Origin: Oscillospiraceae bacterium
GTDB lineage: Bacteria; Bacillota_A; Clostridia; Oscillospirales; CAG-272
NCBI GenBank assembly: GCA_015064425.1
Contig: SVSF01000051.1
Location: 1-12,024 of the forward strand
Length of the DNA: 12,024 bases
Direction: 5' to 3'
Shown: positions 6,090 to 12,024 of the stretch, piece by piece
How positions within the stretch are numbered: position 1 is the first letter of the stretch
How the letters are laid out: every line of letters begins with the position of its first letter
Notes under the pieces: generated by a model
The model's input: only the letters and a program-made list of their open reading frames with translations
Database searches by the model: none
What the model was told of the DNA's origin: nothing
Made by a program: the position numbers and the translations under genes

Positions 6090-9000
6090 CTACTTTATTA
6101 TGACAGAGTCCCTACCCAAAAGTTCCATCAGATACCTTATCATTTCAGGTTCGGGAGCTATTCCCATACCAGATCTGAAATACTTTCCGTTTTCGGAATC
6201 GTATACTATAAGCGGAACATTTCCGATAAATATCTCGCATATGTTCATCACCTTATCGTATATCTCTCCCGACATTCTGTCAAGCTTTAAGTATATTTTT
6301 TTGTTTTCAACGTTCTCGGGGACTTCACATCTTGCGGTGTTTTCCGCTTTCTTATATCCGTCAGCTGCGGGAAGAGTCTGCATCTTTTGATACTTCAACT
6401 CTGAGTCGGTCTTCAACGGAACTATATTTCTTACGAGTATCTTAGGATCTTCATCCTCTCTGACAGATATCTCTCCCGAAACCGCTATGGCTCTTTCGGG
6501 TGTAAGAAACACCGCGCATTCTCCATACGTTTTCGGAAATACTACGAGCTCTATTTCACCGTATCTGTCTTCTACAGTAAGAAATGCCATTTCCTCATTT
6601 TTTCGGCTCACCTTAACTTGCTTTTTCGTTATTATACCCGCGATCCTTACATATCTGTTTTTTGCCTGCTCATTTTCCGATTCCTCCGCAGACTCAAACA
6701 CCTCGGATATATTCATAAGCTTCTGTGCGGCAAGTGACTGTGAATATTCATTGAGGATATGCCCGGAGATATACACTCCCAAGTATTCCTTCTCGTAAGC
6801 AAGTCTTTGTCTTAACGGGATCTCTTCTTTTTCTTCATATACTACAATATCATCATTTGAAGATCCGCCCTCGTCAAGGAAACTGCTGAAAAGATCGAGT
6901 TGTCCCGCAAGATTGCTCTGTCTCTTCTTAAGCTCGCTGTCTATAACAGCCTCATAGACCGAAAGCAAAGTACTTCTCGTTTTTCCAAAAGAATCGAATG
7001 CCCCGCTCTTTATCAGAGCTTCTACCATACGCTTGTTAAGCTCTGTTCCTGCCATACGGGTGACGAAGTCGCCGAAATTTTTGAAAGCTCCTCCTTCTCT
7101 TTCTCTGAGAATTGCATCGACAAAATTTCTCCCAACGTTCTTTATACCAAGTAAACCGTACCTTATATTTTTTCCGCTCACACAAAATTCCATACGGCTT
7201 TCGTTTATATCGGGAGGAAGTACGGAGATACCTATACTCTTACACTCTGCGGTATATTCCGCTACCTTGGGAGCATTTCCCAATACAGACGTAAGAAGAG
7301 CTGAAAAATATTCTTTCGGATAATGAGCTTTCAAATACGCCGTACGAAAAGATAGCACAGAATAAGCTGCCGCATGGCTCTTATTGAAAGCATAGCTGGC
7401 AAAGCTCCTCATCTGTTCAAAAAGTTCTGCTCCATCCTCATAAGATATTCCGTGACGCTCATTAGCGCCTTTTATAAAAGAGTCTCTTTCTCCTTCAATA
7501 ACCTCTGCCTTTTTTTTCGATATTGCCTTGATTATAAGATATCCCTTGCCGAGAGTATATCCCGCTATATCACGGAATATCTGCATTACTTGCTCTTGAT
7601 ATACTATACATCCGCATGTATCGGAAAGTATCGGCTCAAGCTGCGGAAGCTTGTACCGTATATTTCCGGGGCTCTTTCTGTTTTCAAGATATTTGGGTAT
7701 AGACTCCATAGGTCCCGGTCTGTAAAGAGCTATTGCAGCCATTATATCCTCAATGCAGGAGGGCTTGAAAAGAGTAAGCATAGAGCGCATTCCTCTCGAT
7801 TCAAGCTGAAATACTCCTTCAGTCTTGCCCTGAGATATCAGTGTGTAGGTTTTTTTGTCATCCACAGCGACCTTGGCAATATTGAACTCGGAATCGTTTT
7901 CCCGTATCATCTTTTCGGTATTGGAGATTATTGTTAGATATCTTAATCCCAAAAAATCAAATTTCAAAAGTCCGATAGATGCCACAGTATCCATATCATA
8001 TTGAGTAACGGCAGTACCGCCGTTTACCGATATAGGAACGTAATCGTGTACGGGTCTGTCGGTTATTACGACCCCTGCCGCATGGGTGGAAGCGTGACGC
8101 GGCATACCCTCGAGAAGCAATGAGGTATCGATAAGCCGCTTTGCCTCTCCGTCATTTTCGTATATTTCCGAAAGCTCATTTTCATTAAGCGCATCAGAAA
8201 GCGTTATGCCGAGTTTTTGGGGAATAGCCTTTGCTATCCTGTCAACGTCACCGTAGCTCATTCCCAGAGCCCGTCCCACGTCCCTTACGACTGCTCTTGC
8301 CGCCATAGTTCCGAAGGTAACTATCTGAGATATTCGGTCAGAGCCGTATTTCTCTCCGACATATGCGATCACTTCTTCTCTTCTGTCATAGCAAAAATCC
8401 GTATCAAAGTCAGGCATACTCTTTCTTTCGGGGTTAAGAAACCTTTCAAAGAAAAGTCCGAACTTTATTGAATCAATGTCCGTTATACCTATAAGAAAAG
8501 CCACAAGGCTTCCTGCCCCCGAGCCTCTGCCCGGACCAACAGGTATTCCTTTGCTTTTTGCATACCGTATAAAATCCCATACAATGAGATAATATTCCGA
8601 ATAACCCATTCCGATTATTATAGAAAGCTCGTACTCGAGTCTTTCTTTATATATTTCTTCCGTGTATTGCTCCGTATAAACTATCTGACCGTTTGAGCAC
8701 CTTTTTTCAAGCCCCGCGTAGCTGAGTTTACGGAGATATGCACCGGGGTCTCCTCCCGGCACTTCAAATTTCGGAAGATAGATCTTATCAAAATTAAAAT
8801 CAAAATTACACTTTTCTGCTATCTTCACCGTATTTGAGATAGCCGTTTCGTATGAAGGAAAGAGCATTTTCATCTCTTCACCGCTCTTCATATAAAACTC
8901 ATCGTTTTCAAACCCAAGAGGTCTTCCGTCACTTATAACGTTGCCGGTCTGAATACACATAAGTATTGCCTGGGCATCCGCATCCTGTCTACGGAGATAG

Positions 9001-9620
9001 TGAACGTCATTGGTTGCAACAAGCTCTATTCCCAATCTTTGGCTCATATCCGTAATGGCGGATATCACCTTCTGTTGCTCGAGAATACCGTGATCCTGGA
9101 TCTCAAGATAAAAATCTTCTCCGAAGATCCCTTTCATTTCAAGGGCATATTTCTCCGCCTCTTTGTAATTATCCGCAAGAATAAGGCGCGGAATATATCC
9201 CGACAGGCAGGCGGAGAGAGCTATAAGTCCCTCACCGTGAGAACGCAAAAGCTCCATATCTATTCGGGGTTTTGAATAGAAGCCCTCTGTAAATCCTTTC
9301 GATACCATATAGATAAGGTTTCTGTAACCAGTATCGTTTTTTACCAAAAGCACGAGGTGATTATTACTGTTTCCGATACCCGTATTTTTTTCAAATCTTG
9401 AGGAGGGTGCAACGTAGACTTCGCAGCCTATTATGGGCTTTACACCCTCGGCAACGCAAGCCTTATAAAAAGCTACGGCACCGTACATTACTCCGTGATC
9501 CGTAAGGGCTACCGCCTTCTGCCCGCATTCCTTTGCGCGCTTCGGTATCTCCGATATTTTGCAGGCTCCGTCAAGCAAACTGTATTCGCTGTGCAGATGC
9601 AAATGTACGAAATCGATCAT
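6090..9620 (-). CDS. dnaE: DNA polymerase III alpha subunit, DnaE type
   Basis: Replicative DNA polymerase of family C, 1176 residues. Domains in order: an N-terminal PHP domain (about 1-210) starting VHLHLHSEYSLLDG; the polymerase core with GPGRGSGAGS, catalytic PDFDTDF (Asp404, Asp406) and KFDFLGL (Asp555); a helix-hairpin-helix region near 818-845; a sliding-clamp binding motif QLDLF at 907-911; an OB fold at about 990-1070; and a C-terminal tail. The absence of an internal DnaQ-like exonuclease and the DnaE order of domains separate it from PolC, which Firmicutes usually also carry. All nine PHP metal-ligand positions appear filled (His8, His10, Asp17, His42, Glu67, His88, Cys138, Asp205, His207). 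One normally invariant stretch is odd: LGKGYLIIKAISKKK at 690-704, where relatives read LGxADxxRRAMxKKK. The ATG start has AAAGGGGGAG upstream. It follows whiA by 17 bases and is probably cotranscribed with it. Confidence 0.97.
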   Translation of the reverse strand: MIDFVHLHLHSEYSLLDGACKISEIPKRAKECGQKAVALTDHGVMYGAVAFYKACVAEGVKPIIGCEVYVAPSSRFEKNTGIGNSNNHLVLLVKNDTGYRNLIYMVSKGFTEGFYSKPRIDMELLRSHGEGLIALSACLSGYIPRLILADNYKEAEKYALEMKGIFGEDFYLEIQDHGILEQQKVISAITDMSQRLGIELVATNDVHYLRRQDADAQAILMCIQTGNVISDGRPLGFENDEFYMKSGEEMKMLFPSYETAISNTVKIAEKCNFDFNFDKIYLPKFEVPGGDPGAYLRKLSYAGLEKRCSNGQIVYTEQYTEEIYKERLEYELSIIIGMGYSEYYLIVWDFIRYAKSKGIPVGPGRGSGAGSLVAFLIGITDIDSIKFGLFFERFLNPERKSMPDFDTDFCYDRREEVIAYVGEKYGSDRISQIVTFGTMAARAVVRDVGRALGMSYGDVDRIAKAIPQKLGITLSDALNENELSEIYENDGEAKRLIDTSLLLEGMPRHASTHAAGVVITDRPVHDYVPISVNGGTAVTQYDMDTVASIGLLKFDFLGLRYLTIISNTEKMIRENDSEFNIAKVAVDDKKTYTLISQGKTEGVFQLESRGMRSMLTLFKPSCIEDIMAAIALYRPGPMESIPKYLENRKSPGNIRYKLPQLEPILSDTCGCIVYQEQVMQIFRDIAGYTLGKGYLIIKAISKKKAEVIEGERDSFIKGANERHGISYEDGAELFEQMRSFASYAFNKSHAAAYSVLSFRTAYLKAHYPKEYFSALLTSVLGNAPKVAEYTAECKSIGISVLPPDINESRMEFCVSGKNIRYGLLGIKNVGRNFVDAILREREGGAFKNFGDFVTRMAGTELNKRMVEALIKSGAFDSFGKTRSTLLSVYEAVIDSELKKRQSNLAGQLDLFSSFLDEGGSSNDDIVVYEEKEEIPLRQRLAYEKEYLGVYISGHILNEYSQSLAAQKLMNISEVFESAEESENEQAKNRYVRIAGIITKKQVKVSRKNEEMAFLTVEDRYGEIELVVFPKTYGECAVFLTPERAIAVSGEISVREDEDPKILVRNIVPLKTDSELKYQKMQTLPAADGYKKAENTARCEVPENVENKKIYLKLDRMSGEIYDKVMNICEIFIGNVPLIVYDSENGKYFRSGMGIAPEPEMIRYLMELLGRDSVIIK

Positions 9621-9637
9621 ACGTTCTCCCCCTTTCT

Positions 9638-10519
9638 TTAATCTTTTTCTTTCTCTTCTTTTGCTTTTTCAATTATTTTTCTCAATCGGTGATTAAGTCC
9701 CGACTTGGATATTATAGGCTCGTGCATAAGAGCAAGCTCTGTCAGCGGAAGCTCAGGATTTTTGAGCCTGAGTTCTGCTGTATAGCGTAATTCCTCCGAA
9801 AGCATCCCGAGTTTTCCCTTGTCCTCAAGGTACTGTATTGCGCTTGCCTGCTCCCTGCCGGTCACCGTTGCTTTACCGATATTATGAGAATCGCAGTTAA
9901 CAAGTCTGTTGGCATTGTTGCGTATCTCGTTTTTTATTCTGGTATTCATTATCTCAAATGCAGAGCTGTGCGCTCCGATGCAATTGAGCAGATCTTCTAT
10001 TTTTTCACTGTTTTTGTAATAGAGCACGTATTTCCCGCCTCTGTGGGATATCAGCGGTTCAAGGCCCATACCGCAAAGATGCTCATACATAAGATTCATA
10101 TTCCATTTTTCCGAAAAGACAAGATCAAGCCGATAGTCTTTATCGGGGTCTGTAATATTCCCGCAATTTATAAACACACCGCATACGAAGCTCTTTTTAC
10201 ACTCATCACAGCAAAAAAAGCTATCCTCTATAGCTGCGGAGGTATTATCCATAAATCCTCCGAGTTGTGCTCTGTTTATAACTACATTTTCAGGTACCGT
10301 GTCTTTATATCTCGGAAAAGAAAGAAATTCATTTAACAATCTGAAATATATTTTTGCGATTCCCTCCGGCACTTTTTCCAACACTATACCTCCTTCCGGG
10401 GTCCTTGGTGAAAAAGCAAGACAGCCGTAAAGCATTGCTTTACGGCAGCATTTGCCCTTAGGAAGCTGTTTTAAAATATTCTCTTTCGTTGTCTGAGAAA
10501 AAGTTTTTTTCATTTTCAC
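9638..10519 (-). CDS. whiA: DNA-binding regulator WhiA
   Basis: Conserved Gram-positive regulator required for sporulation septation in Streptomyces and linked to division and chromosome segregation in Bacillus. The 293 residues show the N-terminal block KCCRKAMLYGCLAFS, the degenerate homing-endonuclease-like middle region including CDECKKSFVCGVFINCG and TDPDKDYRLDLVF, the YYKNSEKIEDLLNCIGAHSS linker, RIKNEIRNNANRLVNCD, and a C-terminal helix-turn-helix region ending EPIISKSGLNHRLRKI. Length is slightly below the usual 310-320. The start is GTG 10519, overlapping the murB stop (GTGA), with AAGG 8 bases upstream; ATG 10513 is a less well spaced alternative. The overlap suggests translational coupling with murB. 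In Bacillus and many Clostridia, whiA follows rapZ (yvcJ) and yvcK; both are missing here. Confidence 0.95.
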   Translation of the reverse strand: MKMKKTFSQTTKENILKQLPKGKCCRKAMLYGCLAFSPRTPEGGIVLEKVPEGIAKIYFRLLNEFLSFPRYKDTVPENVVINRAQLGGFMDNTSAAIEDSFFCCDECKKSFVCGVFINCGNITDPDKDYRLDLVFSEKWNMNLMYEHLCGMGLEPLISHRGGKYVLYYKNSEKIEDLLNCIGAHSSAFEIMNTRIKNEIRNNANRLVNCDSHNIGKATVTGREQASAIQYLEDKGKLGMLSEELRYTAELRLKNPELPLTELALMHEPIISKSGLNHRLRKIIEKAKEEKEKD

Positions 10520-11427
10520 CCGATATACCTTATCTCACAATCCAGTTCAACGCCGAAACGTTTTCTAACAGTATCCTTTATGTGTTCTATAAGGTTTATT
10601 ACGTCGCAAGACGTAGCTCCTCCCCTATTTATAATGAAGCCTGCATGTTTTTCCGAAACCTGCGCACCGCCTACAGTATAGCCTTTAAGCCCCGCATCCT
10701 CTATAAGCTTTCCCGCAAAGTATCCATCGGGTCTCTTGAATACCGATCCTGCGCTGGGAAATTCCAGAGGCTGCTTTTCCTTACGTTTTGCCGAAAACTC
10801 ATCCATCAAGGACTTTATGTCCTCTCGGTCTGCTTTCTTCAGCGTAAGCGCTGCCGAAAGAACTATAAGCTCCTCGTCCATACAGATACTGTGCCTGTAT
10901 CCGAGCTTCATTTCCGAAGCGTGAATACGCCTCGTCTTTTCTGCATTTACATCATACACCTCTGCGTAGCCGAGCACGTCCTCTATACATCCGCCGTATG
11001 CACCTGCATTCATAAAGACTGCTCCGCCGAAGCTTCCGGGGATCCCATAAGCAAATTCAAGACCGCCGAGCCCCGCTTCAAGTACCCTTGCGGATATCTG
11101 AGCAAGAGTAGCTCCCGCTTCGGCAAATACACACTCTTCAACGATCCGAATTTTTGCCATTTTGGAGGTGAATACGATAACGCCTCTGTATCCCTCATCG
11201 GAAAAAAGCACGTTGCTTGCATTCCCTATTACGGTGTATCTTATTCCCTTCTCTTTCATAAAAGAGAGCACTTTGCAAAAAGTTTCTTTATCCTTGGGAT
11301 AGACTCCCATATCCGCTTTCCCGCCTATTTTAAAGGTGGACACAGAGGAAAGCATAAGGTCTCTCTTATAAGATACCGATGCTTCCCCTATACTGTCGAG
11401 ATACGCCGTCAGCTCATTTAAATGCAT
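10516..11427 (-). CDS. murB: UDP-N-acetylenolpyruvoylglucosamine reductase MurB
   Basis: Cytosolic FAD enzyme that uses NADPH to reduce UDP-GlcNAc-enolpyruvate to UDP-MurNAc, the second committed step of peptidoglycan synthesis. The 303 residues show the FAD-binding segment STFKIGGKAD and VIGNASNVLFSDEGYRG, the central GIPGSFGGAVFMNAGAYGG, Arg178 in GYRHS, the proton-donor Ser228 in SAGSVFKRP, and the C-terminal Glu298 in CEIRYIG. All residues expected for catalysis are present. The start chosen is ATG 11427, which has GGAG 6 bases upstream; the TTG at 11439 overlaps that site and has no site of its own. It follows tyrS by 12 bases and overlaps whiA by 4. Confidence 0.96.
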   Translation of the reverse strand: MHLNELTAYLDSIGEASVSYKRDLMLSSVSTFKIGGKADMGVYPKDKETFCKVLSFMKEKGIRYTVIGNASNVLFSDEGYRGVIVFTSKMAKIRIVEECVFAEAGATLAQISARVLEAGLGGLEFAYGIPGSFGGAVFMNAGAYGGCIEDVLGYAEVYDVNAEKTRRIHASEMKLGYRHSICMDEELIVLSAALTLKKADREDIKSLMDEFSAKRKEKQPLEFPSAGSVFKRPDGYFAGKLIEDAGLKGYTVGGAQVSEKHAGFIINRGGATSCDVINLIEHIKDTVRKRFGVELDCEIRYIG

Positions 11428-11433
11428 ATTTAT

Positions 11434-11437
11434 CTCC
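11434..11437 (-). promoter_or_regulatory. Ribosome binding site that decides the murB start
   Basis: GGAG on the minus strand lies 6 bases before ATG 11427, between the tyrS stop codon and murB. The in-frame TTG at 11439 overlaps this element, so it is unlikely to be the start. Confidence 0.7.
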
Positions 11438-11439
11438 AA

Positions 11440-12024
11440 TCAAAGAGTAAATCTGTGGAATACCTTCTTGCCCTTTTTGATGATGACGCCTTCTGCAAGT
11501 TCTTCACGGCTTACGGAAGCGTCAATAGCGCTTACCTTTGTTTCACCCATAGCAACTCCGCCCTGCTGTACAAGACGTCTCGCTTCTCCCTTGGAGGGGC
11601 AAAGACCTGATTTTACAAGCATATCGAGAATGCTGATCTTTCCGTCTGTAAGATCTTCCTCAGAAAGCTTTGTCTCGGGCATATTTTCAGCATTTGCGCC
11701 GGAGAAGAGCTCTCTTGCAGACTTCTGCGCCTTTTCCGCCTCTTCCTCACCGTGAACAAGCTTTGTAAGCTCATATGCAAGTATCTCCTTAGCTGTATTG
11801 AGCTTTGCGCCTTCCCAGGAATCCATCTTATCGATCTCTTCAAGGGGAAGGAAAGTAAGCATTCTGATGCACTTAAGAACGTCATTGTCCCCCACGTTTC
11901 TCCAATACTGATAGAAGTCGAAGGGACTGGTCTTATTGGGATCGAGCCATACTGCGCCGTTTGCTGTTTTACCCATCTTCTTTCCTTCTGAGTTAAGAAG
12001 AAGGGTGATGGTCATAGCATATGC
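11440..12024 (-). CDS. tyrS: Tyrosine--tRNA ligase, C-terminal part (N-terminus outside the window)
   Basis: Charges tRNA-Tyr with tyrosine in the cytosol. The 194 visible residues begin in the catalytic domain at AYAMTITLLLNSEGKKMGKT, which carries the KMSKS-class loop as KMGKT, followed by GAVWLDPNKTSPFDFYQYW, a very typical bacterial TyrRS stretch. The alpha-helical anticodon-binding domain follows (about 60-125 of the fragment), then a C-terminal S4-type RNA-binding domain with ILDMLVKSGLCPSKGEARRL. The frame is open to the right edge, so the internal ATG at 12015 is not the real start; about half the protein, including the HIGH motif, is missing. If this organism regulates tyrS by a T-box leader, that would also lie outside. 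It appears to be the first visible gene of a tyrS-murB-whiA-dnaE run. Confidence 0.95.
   Translation of the reverse strand, partial: AYAMTITLLLNSEGKKMGKTANGAVWLDPNKTSPFDFYQYWRNVGDNDVLKCIRMLTFLPLEEIDKMDSWEGAKLNTAKEILAYELTKLVHGEEEAEKAQKSARELFSGANAENMPETKLSEEDLTDGKISILDMLVKSGLCPSKGEARRLVQQGGVAMGETKVSAIDASVSREELAEGVIIKKGKKVFHRFTL

Noticed and set aside
7374..7937. Plus-strand open frame of 187 codons opposite dnaE
   Set aside because: Antisense to the conserved polymerase core; no domain or convincing start signal.
10489..11421. Plus-strand open frame of 310 codons opposite murB
   Set aside because: It mirrors a fully conserved MurB and shows no domain; a shadow frame.
1..12024. Search for a defence system, mobile element, CRISPR array, phage module or biosynthetic cluster
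   Set aside because: All nine genes are recognisable core or common chromosomal families, and there are no direct repeats, transposase motifs or unexplained long gaps.

Overview
The window looks like ordinary chromosomal DNA from a low-GC Gram-positive anaerobe of the class Clostridia. The signs are an AT-rich sequence, strong AGGA/GGGGG-type ribosome binding sites, frequent TTG and GTG starts, sigma-A-like promoters, a class A penicillin-binding protein with a cysteine-rich tail, an HPr-like protein without the phospho-histidine, and WhiA beside a DnaE polymerase. The genus cannot be named from what is visible. All nine genes lie on the minus strand, so transcription runs from the right end of the window to the left. 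No stretch longer than about 150 bases lacks a gene, and no tRNA, rRNA, CRISPR array, insertion sequence or phage gene was seen.

Right part (12024 down to 6090): a tightly packed run of tyrS (3' part only), murB, whiA and dnaE. Gaps are 12 bases between tyrS and murB, a 4-base overlap between murB and whiA, and 17 bases between whiA and dnaE. This is most likely one operon combining tRNA charging, peptidoglycan precursor synthesis, a division/sporulation regulator and a DNA polymerase III alpha subunit.

Middle part (5984 down to 2471): a class A penicillin-binding protein with its own -10 box and a hairpin terminator, then a TspO/MBR-family membrane protein, then a small HPr-like protein. 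The HPr-like gene has a near-consensus promoter, a leader of about 100 bases and a perfect 13-bp terminator.

Left part (2360 down to 1): a secreted D-alanyl-D-alanine carboxypeptidase, then pgi (glucose-6-phosphate isomerase), which has its own promoter and runs off the left edge without its C-terminus.

Together the genes lean toward envelope growth. MurB makes UDP-MurNAc, the class A PBP polymerises and crosslinks the wall, and the carboxypeptidase trims it. Pgi interconverts glucose-6-phosphate and fructose-6-phosphate, the latter being the entry to amino-sugar synthesis. WhiA and the HPr-like protein are plausible regulatory links between metabolism and division. I found no clear candidate for an undescribed system. 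The points most worth a second look are the HPr-like protein lacking His15, an unusual substitution in a normally invariant DnaE motif, and the absence of rapZ and yvcK between murB and whiA.
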